A DNA stretch of 12,597 bases from an uncultured Collinsella sp. (GTDB lineage Bacteria; Actinomycetota; Coriobacteriia; Coriobacteriales; Coriobacteriaceae): assembly GCA_947002045.1 (NCBI GenBank), contig CAMQJB010000055.1, positions 1-12,597 on the forward strand, read 5' to 3'. This document shows, piece after piece, positions 5,464 through 12,597 of the stretch (its first letter is position 1; each line of letters opens with the position of its first letter). The translations under genes and the position numbers were made by a program. The notes under the pieces are model-generated. The model searched no databases. It saw only the letters and a list, made by a program, of their open reading frames with translations, and was not told the DNA's origin.

Positions 5464-7785
5464 TTGGGAAAAGACGTACTGGTGCAGCAACTCGTCGACT
5501 CATTCGACAGCTGGCCCGCCAAAAATTCCGGTTGCGGATCGTCCCGCATGACACAAGAGCTCTATCCTTTTGACAAGCTCTTCTCTCCCATCAAAATTAA
5601 CAAGCTCACCGTCAAAAACCGCATTGTCATGGCGCCGATGGGCAATATCGACATGTGCGAGGAAACTGGTCGTCCCAGCGACATGATGCTGCAGTACTTT
5701 TTCGCCCGCGCCAAAGGCGGCTGCGGCCTCATCACAACAGGACTCGTACCGGTAAGCCACGGCATCGATACCACGGTCACCGAGCTGGACAAGCTCACCT
5801 ATTTCCCGCGCATCGATCGAAGCCGAACCGTTATGGCAGGCTGGCGCGACCTTGCCCAAGGTGTCCATGCCTTCGGATCGCGCATTTTTGTCCAGCTTAC
5901 GGCCGGACTCGGCCGCGTGGGCAACCCGCAATGCCTCATCACGCAAAAAAAGTTTCCGGTCTCGGCGAGTTTCTTGCCTAACTACTACATCCCCGCCATT
6001 CCATGCATGCGCCTCTCGGATCAAAAGCTGCGCCGTATCGTAAACAATATCGGCCAAGCGGCGGCCGATGCTCATGCCATGGGCATCGATGGCGTCTATT
6101 TGCACGGGCACGAGGGTTATCTTATCGAGCAGCTCGGAAACCCCGCCTTTAACCATCGCAAGCTCGGACGTTATGCCGATTGGCGTCAGTTTGGCCTCGA
6201 TATGATCAAAGAAATCCGTCGCCGCGTTGGGCCCGACTACCCCATCATGTACCGCATCGACCTTTCGCTTGCACTCGAGGAAACCTATGACGAGCAGGTC
6301 ATGAATTCGACCTATCTGGGACGCATGCGCGGCGGCCGCACAGTCGAACAGACCCTGGGTTATATGGAAGAGCTCGTGGCGGCGGGAGTAGACATCTTTG
6401 ACGTCGACCTTGGTTGCTATGACAACTGGTGGATGCCCCACCCGCCTGCGAGCATGCCCGCAGGCTGCTTCGTTCCCGTGGCGCGCGCCGTTCGAGAGCG
6501 CTTTGCCGCCGACAATATCCGCTCCAATGCCGGCCTTCCCGTACCCGTTGTCGCGGTGGGTAAGTTGGGCTACCCCGACATTGCCGAACGTGCCCTTCGC
6601 AATGGCGACGCCGATATGATCATGCTCGGACGCCCGCTGCTTGCGGATCCCGAGTGGCCCAACAAGGCGTACGCCGGTCGCGTGGCAGATATTCGCCCCT
6701 GCATCGGATGCCAGGAAGGATGCCTCAACGAGTTTGTCGAAGGGGGCCATCCGCAGTGTGCCGTCAATCCACGCTGCAGCTTTGAATACCTCATGCCCCA
6801 GACACCCGCTCCCGCCAAAGAACCCAAACGCATAGCGGTGATAGGAGCCGGACCCGCCGGGATGGTCTGTGCGCTAATCGCCGCGCGTCGTGGCCACGAC
6901 GTAAAGCTCATCGATGCCGAAGATGAACTTGGAGGAAAACTCCTCTCCGCCAGCGCCGCCCGGATCAAGTTCGACCTCGATAACTACCGATCATATCTTG
7001 TTCGACAGGTGCGCGAGCAGGCAGAAAAACCCAACGGGAACCTGACACTCGAACTTGGACGGGCAGCACGCGCCGAAGATCTTGCAAAAGCAGGCTTCGA
7101 CGCAATCGTGTGCGCGACAGGCACTTCCAATGCAATACCGCCCATCCCCGGTCTTACGGAGCTTGCAGCATCGGGCCATGCCGTGCTGGCAACGCAGCTA
7201 CTGCGCCAACCCGCGCTGCTTGGCAACGCCAAAACCGTCACCATCATTGGCGGAGGGGCCGTGGGCTGCGAGGTTGCCCAATGGCTCACCGTCGAACACG
7301 GCATACCACAGGTCAGCGTAATTGAAATGCTGCCTCACATGATGCAGGGCGCCTGCACGGCAAATCGCGGCCACCTACTCCATACGCTCAGGGGACGCAA
7401 TGTGCGGCTCCTCAATATGACACGCGTCGAGCGCGCGGAAGTCAGCGGCAAACGCGAGTCTGGAGCCCCATCGAGGTGTGCGCGTCTCCACTTGAGTCGC
7501 AACTGCCACAAAAACGTTCCCGACCCCTACGTCTCGTGGTCACCGGTCTTGCCCGAGAACGTCGAAAACCCGCTTGCACCCAAAATCGGCAACGACTGGA
7601 AGTCACTCGAGCTAACCTGCGACTTGGTAATCATTGCCTGCGGCGGACACCCCGACGACGCGCTGTTCTACAAACTGCAGCAGACGCACGCCGCTGACGA
7701 GCTGCATAACATCGGCGATGGGCTTGCGCCCGGCCGTGTGCTCGAAGCGGTCCGTGCGGCATACCGACTCGGCACCAATATCTAA
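5464..7785 (+). CDS. OYE / 2,4-dienoyl-CoA reductase-type FMN/4Fe-4S/FAD oxidoreductase
   Basis: This ~773-residue cytoplasmic enzyme has the layout of 2,4-dienoyl-CoA reductase, trimethylamine dehydrogenase and BaiCD/BaiH: an FMN-binding TIM barrel (from PFDKLFSPIKI, ~35-400), a 4Fe-4S motif C-X2-C-X3-C-X11-C (Cys 413, 416, 420, 432), then two Rossmann motifs, GAGPAGM (461-467) and GGGAVGCE (596-603), for FAD and NAD(P)H. The family typically reduces activated C=C bonds. The usual HGAHGYL-type active-site segment reads HGHEGYL here (214-220), and residues ~660-714 look like an insertion. The start is TTG 5464, since GAAAGGA lies six bases upstream; the next ATG (5548) has no ribosome site, so the protein carries a ~28-residue N-terminal extension. 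The AcnX gene follows 21 bases later, suggesting that it reduces the product of that dehydratase. Substrate unknown. Confidence 0.88.
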   Translation: MGKDVLVQQLVDSFDSWPAKNSGCGSSRMTQELYPFDKLFSPIKINKLTVKNRIVMAPMGNIDMCEETGRPSDMMLQYFFARAKGGCGLITTGLVPVSHGIDTTVTELDKLTYFPRIDRSRTVMAGWRDLAQGVHAFGSRIFVQLTAGLGRVGNPQCLITQKKFPVSASFLPNYYIPAIPCMRLSDQKLRRIVNNIGQAAADAHAMGIDGVYLHGHEGYLIEQLGNPAFNHRKLGRYADWRQFGLDMIKEIRRRVGPDYPIMYRIDLSLALEETYDEQVMNSTYLGRMRGGRTVEQTLGYMEELVAAGVDIFDVDLGCYDNWWMPHPPASMPAGCFVPVARAVRERFAADNIRSNAGLPVPVVAVGKLGYPDIAERALRNGDADMIMLGRPLLADPEWPNKAYAGRVADIRPCIGCQEGCLNEFVEGGHPQCAVNPRCSFEYLMPQTPAPAKEPKRIAVIGAGPAGMVCALIAARRGHDVKLIDAEDELGGKLLSASAARIKFDLDNYRSYLVRQVREQAEKPNGNLTLELGRAARAEDLAKAGFDAIVCATGTSNAIPPIPGLTELAASGHAVLATQLLRQPALLGNAKTVTIIGGGAVGCEVAQWLTVEHGIPQVSVIEMLPHMMQGACTANRGHLLHTLRGRNVRLLNMTRVERAEVSGKRESGAPSRCARLHLSRNCHKNVPDPYVSWSPVLPENVENPLAPKIGNDWKSLELTCDLVIIACGGHPDDALFYKLQQTHAADELHNIGDGLAPGRVLEAVRAAYRLGTNI

Positions 7786-7806
7786 CACGAAAGGATGGGC
7801 TCACAG

Positions 7807-9084
7807 ATGAACCTGACCTCCCAACAACAAGCCCTGCTCGATGGCGCCAAGGGCCCCGCCATGGCCAAAGTGGTCAAGACCCTCGTTATGTACGGCGAAT
7901 GCTTTGGCGCCGAGCGTATGGTTCCCGTGACCGGCGCAAACGGTCATCTTGTCACAAGTTTTGGCCTCTCCATGCTCGGTCCAGTCTATGACCTTATGGA
8001 TGAGCTGCTGAAAGACGGCGCCCTGTCCGGTCAGTCATTCTCGGTCGACCCGAGGCCCCTCGACCCCGCCGTCCCGGCCAACCCGCTGCAAAAGCTGCTG
8101 TTCAAGATTATGTATTCCAAACAAGACGATTATGAGGCACAGCTGCGCAGCATGGGTCTATTGGACAACGATGCTTTCACCTGCACCTGCTACCAGCCCG
8201 AGGTTGGCAATCGACCTCGGCGTGGCGACATCCTAAGCTGGGCAGAAAGCAGCGCCGTGGTCTTTGCCAACTCCGTGCTGGGCGCTCGCTGCAATCGCAA
8301 CTCCGGCATCATCGAGATGTTCGGCTCAATTGCCGGCTTTGTCCCGGAATTCGGCCTGCTCACCGATGAGGGCCGCAAGGCGACCTGGATCATCGAAGTC
8401 GACTGTAAGCGCAAGCCCGAAGCGCAAGTGCTTGGCAGCGCCATTGGCATGAAGGTGATGGAAGACGTCCCTTACATTAAAGGCCTCGACCGCTGGCTTG
8501 GCCGCGAACTCACACCCGGCACGCAGGACTACCTTAAGGACATGGGCGCCGCCAGCGCATCGAACGGCGCTGTCGGGCTCTACCACGTGGACGGCATCAC
8601 GCCCGAGGCCGTCGAACAAGGCGAACACCTCATAGCACCAGACGCCCAAATCTATCGCATTGACGACGCCGAGCTGGAACGCATCCGCTCGAGCTACCCC
8701 GTTATGTGGAAGAACCCGGGCGCGCGCCCCAAGCTTGCCTTCATCGGCTGCCCCCACCTCTCGTCTGCACAACTCGCCCATTGGGCAGACGCCATCTGCG
8801 ATGGGCTGAGCGCCTCCGGCAAGTGCCGCGTGCAAGTACCCACCGTACTGACCGCCGCCCCATCCGTGGCAGACGCCTTCCGCAAGACTGCGGCATACAG
8901 ACGCCTCTCGACTACCGGTGCCGTCGTCTCGAGCATCTGCCCGCTTATGTACACCAACAACCCGCTGTGCGGCATCATGCCCATCATCACCAACTCCAAC
9001 AAGTTGCGTACGTACTCGGCATCGCGCTACTACACCGACGACGAGGTGCTCGCCTACGTCACCACCGGAAAACCAATCAAATAG
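7807..9084 (+). CDS. Aconitase X (AcnX/DUF521) large catalytic subunit, putative dehydratase
   Basis: This 425-residue protein is the catalytic part of the AcnX family, Fe-S-dependent dehydratases distantly related to aconitase. Recognisable landmarks: N-terminal LTSQQQALLDG and GAERMVPV, the signature WAESSAVVFANSVLGAR (145-161) followed by Cys162, SNGAVGLYHVDGITPEA (252-268), GCPHLS (314-319), and SICP (376-379) with ITNSNK (394-399). Established activities in the family are cis-3-hydroxy-L-proline dehydratase (bacteria) and mevalonate-5-phosphate dehydratase (archaea). Here DTCP, which I recall as usual, is SICP, so the substrate may differ. ATG 7807 is chosen because MNLT matches family N-termini and GAAAGGA sits 11 bases upstream; at ATG 7795 the ribosome site would abut the codon. 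The small-subunit gene follows after 14 bases. Confidence 0.88.
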   Translation: MNLTSQQQALLDGAKGPAMAKVVKTLVMYGECFGAERMVPVTGANGHLVTSFGLSMLGPVYDLMDELLKDGALSGQSFSVDPRPLDPAVPANPLQKLLFKIMYSKQDDYEAQLRSMGLLDNDAFTCTCYQPEVGNRPRRGDILSWAESSAVVFANSVLGARCNRNSGIIEMFGSIAGFVPEFGLLTDEGRKATWIIEVDCKRKPEAQVLGSAIGMKVMEDVPYIKGLDRWLGRELTPGTQDYLKDMGAASASNGAVGLYHVDGITPEAVEQGEHLIAPDAQIYRIDDAELERIRSSYPVMWKNPGARPKLAFIGCPHLSSAQLAHWADAICDGLSASGKCRVQVPTVLTAAPSVADAFRKTAAYRRLSTTGAVVSSICPLMYTNNPLCGIMPIITNSNKLRTYSASRYYTDDEVLAYVTTGKPIK

Positions 9085-9098
9085 GAAGGCGACTCCTC

Positions 9099-9542
9099 AT
9101 GGAAAAAATCTTTCACGGCCGCGTCGTTGTCCCCGGAACTGCCCACGCCAAGGCACTTGTCTCTCACGGAGGGCTCAACACACTCGCATCGTTTCAGAAG
9201 GCACTGATGTTTGGCGACAAAAAGGCCACGTGTTCCGACCAAAACAATCCCGACTTGTACGGCAAACCTTTGGCGGGATGTGCCTTGTGTCTTCCGCAGA
9301 CTATCGGCTCCACCACAGGCGGCATGGTGCTCTTCTGCGCCACCAAAATGGGGCGCCAACCCGCATGCCTGCTGTTTTCCAAACCCATTGACAGCCTTGC
9401 CGCCGCTGGCGCGATCCTCTCGGGTGTATGGACCGACACCCCCATGCCCACCATTGACAACCTGGGCGATGAGTTTCTCGATGCTGTGTCGACGGGAGAC
9501 GCCATCACCGTGACCGAAGACGGCACGGTCATCGTCGGCTAA
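9099..9542 (+). CDS. Aconitase X small (swivel, DUF126) subunit
   Basis: This 147-residue protein matches the AcnX swivelling domain, which closes over the active site of the large subunit and supplies a conserved Ser. Landmarks: GRVVVPGTAHAKALVS (7-22), NPDLYGKPLAG (50-60), and GSTTGGMVL (70-78) with Ser71 the probable catalytic residue, ending in a short beta segment around GDAITVTEDGTVIVG. Residues 45-49 read CSDQN before NPDLYG, unlike the D-x-x-HP pattern I recall for many members. It begins 14 bases after the large subunit ends, with AGGAAGG nine bases upstream, so the two should be co-translated as a two-polypeptide AcnX rather than the fused form. The assignment to the small subunit is firm; the reaction is not known. 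Confidence 0.85.
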   Translation: MEKIFHGRVVVPGTAHAKALVSHGGLNTLASFQKALMFGDKKATCSDQNNPDLYGKPLAGCALCLPQTIGSTTGGMVLFCATKMGRQPACLLFSKPIDSLAAAGAILSGVWTDTPMPTIDNLGDEFLDAVSTGDAITVTEDGTVIVG

Positions 9543-9652
9543 GGCTATCCGACCCGCCGCCCGCAAATGAACAACGTGTTTCGCCATTTCCCACGCGCGG
9601 TGCGGGCGATAATCTTGACGTATTCGATATACAACACGAAAGGAGTCCCACC

Positions 9653-11074
9653 ATGGGAGCATCGGTATCGGTCGCACAGGGCGCGCCTCTTGATGCAGGC
9701 ACCTACAAGGCAGACGAGGCAGCCGTCGAGCGCTTTTGCGAATTGCTGCGCATCCCCACCGTTTCGCGTGAGAACATCGCCGAGCGCGATGATGAGCCCT
9801 TCAGCCAGTGGATTCCCACGCTTCAGCGACTTTATCCGCATTTCTTTAAAGTCGCCGAGCTCACACGCGTCGACGACTTTGGCATGCTCCTGCGTTGGCC
9901 TGGCGCCGATTCCGCCTTGGACCCCATCGTCATGATGGCGCATCAGGACGTCGTGCCCGTCGAGGGCCAAGACTGGAAGCACGATCCCTTTGGAGCCGAG
10001 ATCTTCGACGGCGAGATCTGGGCCCGCGGATCACTCGACACCAAGTGCATCGTCTCGGCTTTCTTCGAGGCCGCCGAGCATTTGATTGCCCAGGGCTTCG
10101 TTCCCCCGCGCGATGTCTGGTTCTTCTCGAGCGATGGCGAGGAAATCGCCGCACCTACTGCAACCCATGCAGTGCAGTGGCTTCGCGAGCATAACATCCA
10201 TCCCTACATGGTGCTCGATGAGGGTGGCGCCGTGGCAACCGACGCCCCGCTCGGCGTCACCGAACCCGTTGCCATGGTAGGCGTGTCCGAGAAGGGCCAC
10301 GTCGACCTTACCGTCACGGCGCGCGCCGACGGCGGCCATGCCTCTACGCCTGCGGCAAACGATGCCTGCCGTCTTCTCTGCCGTGTATGCGAGACTATCT
10401 CGGCCAACCCCGGCAAGCCGCAGCTCACGCCCGCCGTCGAGGCCACACTGACCGAGTTGGGTGCCCGTAGCAGCGCGACGTATCAGGCAATCTTTGGCAA
10501 CCTGTGGCTCACGCGCCCCGCGGTTACCAAGATTATGGCCGCCAGCCCCGAGACCTCGGCCATGCTGCGCACAACCTATGCGCTCACGCAGCTCGAAGGC
10601 TCCAATGCGCACAATGTGCTGCCACCAGTTGCTCGCGCCAACTTCAACGTGCGCATCGCTCCGTTCGAGACCATCGCCGATGCCGTTGAGCGCGCCCGCA
10701 AGCTCGCCGCCCAGCAGTGCCGCGCCTCGGGCGTAAGCCCCGACCATGTCACCGTCGAAACCAACGAGGCGATTCCCTACACCGAGCCCGCGCCCATCTC
10801 GCCTTACGAAGACGATGCCGCCTTCAACTACATCCATCGCTGCGTGTCGGGTGTCTATCCCGAGGCCGGCTTTGCTCCCTACGTGCAGAACTCCTGTACC
10901 GACTCGCGCGAGTTCAACGAGATCTGCGGTCGCGTCTACCGCTTCTGCGGCTTTATCTACTCGGGCGAGGCGCGCAAGCTCATCCATGCCGCCAACGAAC
11001 GCATCGGCGTCGACGTCTACAAGCGCGGCATCGAATTCTATGTGGCGTTTCTCGCCAACCTTGAACAACTGTAG
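9653..11074 (+). CDS. M20-family metallopeptidase (carboxypeptidase S-like amidohydrolase)
   Basis: This 473-residue protein is a zinc-dependent M20 hydrolase, a family that cleaves dipeptides, C-terminal residues and N-acyl amino acids. The metal and catalytic residues are in place: HQD (His97, Asp99), RGSLDTK (bridging Asp129), DGEEI (catalytic Glu163, ligand Glu164), LDEGG (Asp189) and IHAANERI (His445). GGHASTP (227-233) and GSNAHNVLPP (316-325) belong to the dimerisation domain. The LDEGG form resembles the carboxypeptidase S/PM20D1 branch. No signal peptide is evident, so it is probably cytoplasmic. ATG 9653 has GAAAGGAG seven bases upstream. The 110-bp gap after the AcnX small subunit holds no clear terminator; GATAAT (9608-9613) could be a -10 but lacks a good -35. 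In context it may release the AcnX substrate from a peptide or acyl conjugate; this is inference. Confidence 0.88.
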   Translation: MGASVSVAQGAPLDAGTYKADEAAVERFCELLRIPTVSRENIAERDDEPFSQWIPTLQRLYPHFFKVAELTRVDDFGMLLRWPGADSALDPIVMMAHQDVVPVEGQDWKHDPFGAEIFDGEIWARGSLDTKCIVSAFFEAAEHLIAQGFVPPRDVWFFSSDGEEIAAPTATHAVQWLREHNIHPYMVLDEGGAVATDAPLGVTEPVAMVGVSEKGHVDLTVTARADGGHASTPAANDACRLLCRVCETISANPGKPQLTPAVEATLTELGARSSATYQAIFGNLWLTRPAVTKIMAASPETSAMLRTTYALTQLEGSNAHNVLPPVARANFNVRIAPFETIADAVERARKLAAQQCRASGVSPDHVTVETNEAIPYTEPAPISPYEDDAAFNYIHRCVSGVYPEAGFAPYVQNSCTDSREFNEICGRVYRFCGFIYSGEARKLIHAANERIGVDVYKRGIEFYVAFLANLEQL

Positions 11075-11125
11075 AACGGGGGCCGATAGCACCCCTCCCC
11101 GCTTTTACCGACCAGGAGAACCAGC

Positions 11126-12445
11126 ATGACCCAACCAAATCTTAAGCGGGCGGCCCGGCTCGACACCAAGGCCGTCGCCCTCGCCTCCCTACCCTTTATG
11201 GGCATGATCAGCTTTTGGCAGGTCTACGACGGCATCGTTCCCAAGATGCTCACAGGGACCTTTGGCCTATCCAACTCGCTCACCGGCGCGATCATGGCCA
11301 TCGATAATGTCTTTGGCCTGTTCCTGCTTCCGCTCTTTGGCATCCTCTCGGACCGCTGCGCAAGCAAACTCGGGCGTCGAACGCCCTTTATCTTGGGCGG
11401 CTCCGCGGTGGCAATGCTCTCCGTCCCGCTCATCGCGATCGCCAACAACATGGGCAGCCTACCTCTGCTCATTGGCGCGATTATCCTCACGCTTTTTGCA
11501 ATATGCGCCTACCGCACCATGACGGTTGCCATTGTGGCCGATATTACGCCTCGCCCACTTCGAACCAAGGCGGACTCAATCGAAAAGATCGTCGGCTATG
11601 CGGGAACGGGCCTTATGCTCGTCGCCATCTCGGTCATGGTTCCCAAGGCCGACAAACCCGATTATCTCCCGCTCTTTATCTTGCAGGCCGTCTTTATCCT
11701 CGTGTCGGCCGTTGTCTACGGCGTCTTTGTCCGTGAGCCCGCCCTCGTCGAAAAGATGCGCGAGAAATCGCTGTCCATGGGCATCGACGAGGATCAGATT
11801 GACAAAGATGACTCCCCCGAGGCCGGCGGTAAAAATCGCATTGCAGACGCCGGCGTACGCCGCTCCATCATCATGCTGCTCGCCGCAACGTTTTTCTATT
11901 ACATGAGCTATAACGCCATGACCACCAATATCAGCCGTTATGCCGATATGTTCTACGGCATGGAGGGCGGTTCCTATGCCATCATCAATATCGTGACGAT
12001 TGCAGGCGCGCTGCTAAGCTACGTACCCCTGGCAAATCTTTCGCTCAAAAACGGCCGTAAAAAGGTCGCCCTGGGCACCGCCGTCATCATGGTTTTATGC
12101 CCCGCGCTTCTTTGGCTGGCACCCGGTTTCTCGCCCGTGCTGTACGGCGTCTTTTTGTTGATGGGCGTTGCGCTGGGCGGCGTGGACCTGTGCGTGTACA
12201 CGATGATTCTGGAGTGCTGCAGCTCCCAAAGCGTGGGCCGCTACTCCGGTTACTACTACACCGTGAGCATGGCGGCTCAGGTGGCGACACCGATTCTCTC
12301 CGGCATCGTTATGGACGTGGCGCCGTCGATGCTCTTCGCCTACATCACGGCAATGGGCATGTTTATGGCCGCGAGCATTGCCGCCGCAAAGCACGGCGAT
12401 GCCATCTTGATCGACGAGGTCGCTCGCCGCGAGGCAGCAAAGTAG
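11126..12445 (+). CDS. MFS transporter (GPH/SLC45-like)
   Basis: This 439-residue integral membrane protein has about 12 hydrophobic segments in two halves around a charged cytoplasmic loop (~208-250). The loop between segments 2 and 3 carries the MFS motif GILSDRCASKLGRRTPF (72-88), whose LGRRTPF form is typical of the sugar-cation (GPH/SLC45) group. An equivalent NLSLKNGRKKVALG lies in the second half. The start is ATG 11126 with AGGAGA six bases upstream. It follows the peptidase gene after 51 bases and is probably co-transcribed, implying import of the cluster's substrate or export of its product. Sequence alone does not show whether the cargo is a sugar, acid or peptide. Confidence 0.85.
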   Translation: MTQPNLKRAARLDTKAVALASLPFMGMISFWQVYDGIVPKMLTGTFGLSNSLTGAIMAIDNVFGLFLLPLFGILSDRCASKLGRRTPFILGGSAVAMLSVPLIAIANNMGSLPLLIGAIILTLFAICAYRTMTVAIVADITPRPLRTKADSIEKIVGYAGTGLMLVAISVMVPKADKPDYLPLFILQAVFILVSAVVYGVFVREPALVEKMREKSLSMGIDEDQIDKDDSPEAGGKNRIADAGVRRSIIMLLAATFFYYMSYNAMTTNISRYADMFYGMEGGSYAIINIVTIAGALLSYVPLANLSLKNGRKKVALGTAVIMVLCPALLWLAPGFSPVLYGVFLLMGVALGGVDLCVYTMILECCSSQSVGRYSGYYYTVSMAAQVATPILSGIVMDVAPSMLFAYITAMGMFMAASIAAAKHGDAILIDEVARREAAK

Positions 12446-12471
12446 GAGACCGAATTAACTACCGTGCGAAA

Positions 12472-12597
12472 GGGGGGGGGGGGGGGGGGGGCGCCCCCCC
12501 CCCCCGGGCCGGGGGGGGGGGGGGGGCGGGGGGGGGGGGGCGCCCCCCCCCGGGGGGGGGGGCGGACCAATGGGGGGGTGGGGGGCGGGTATTCTAA
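12472..12597. other. Low-complexity poly-G contig edge, probable artefact
   Basis: From about 12472 the sequence is almost only G with short C runs, mirroring the poly-C left edge. The 26 bases between the transporter stop and this point look normal and end in GCGAAAGG, similar to the CGAAAGG ribosome-site context before the AcnX and M20 genes. Another gene could have begun just beyond the readable part. Confidence 0.85.

Noticed and set aside
5500..6750. 416-codon minus-strand frame
   Set aside because: It is a shadow of the oxidoreductase, whose cofactor motifs are unmistakable on the other strand.
10031..11092. 353-codon minus-strand frame
   Set aside because: It is a shadow of the M20 peptidase, which has all its metal ligands.
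11077..11101. CGGGG...CCCCG followed by CTTTT between the M20 and MFS genes
   Set aside because: A 5-bp stem with a ~15-nt loop is too weak to call a terminator; the transporter is probably co-transcribed.
12097..12597. Plus-strand frame running off the right end
   Set aside because: It is out of frame within the transporter and extends only because of the poly-G artefact.

Overview
The window looks like one whole contig from a GC-rich Actinomycetota of the gut class Coriobacteriia, with Collinsella, Olsenella or a close relative as the best guess. This rests on strong G/C third-position bias, long antisense shadow frames, a D-aspartate-ligase-type ATP-grasp enzyme, a PcsB-like coiled-coil wall protein and a reductive FAD/Fe-S oxidoreductase; it is inference from recalled gene content, not a database match. 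The first ~96 and last ~126 bases are homopolymer C or G junk and look like sequencing or assembly artefacts, so real sequence runs from about 97 to 12471.

Left part (97-2842), envelope genes. A D-aspartate-ligase-like ATP-grasp enzyme (minus) and a secreted coiled-coil protein with a lysozyme-like C-terminus (plus) are divergently transcribed from a ~314-bp AT-richer spacer. The spacer carries nested palindromes, one closely resembling a SoxR/MerR-family operator. A strong intrinsic terminator ends the plus gene and lies against the 3' end of the next gene.

Middle part (2841-5241), a minus-strand signalling group. In transcription order it encodes a membrane-anchored FxLYD-domain protein, a small Cro/C1-type helix-turn-helix protein and a Hanks-type Ser/Thr kinase with three C-terminal membrane segments. 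Inverted repeats sit in front of each of the three genes.

Right part (5464-12445), a plus-strand catabolic cluster. It encodes an Old-Yellow-Enzyme/2,4-dienoyl-CoA-reductase-type FMN/4Fe-4S/FAD oxidoreductase, the large and small subunits of an aconitase-X (AcnX) dehydratase, an M20 metallopeptidase and an MFS transporter. The first three genes are separated by 21 and 14 nt, and the last two follow after 110 and 51 nt. Together they suggest uptake of a conjugate, hydrolytic release of a hydroxylated acid or amino acid, AcnX dehydration and flavin-dependent reduction of the resulting double bond: a reductive dehydroxylation route of unknown substrate. This is the most interesting candidate system here. 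No RNA genes, insertion sequences, CRISPR arrays or phage genes were seen.
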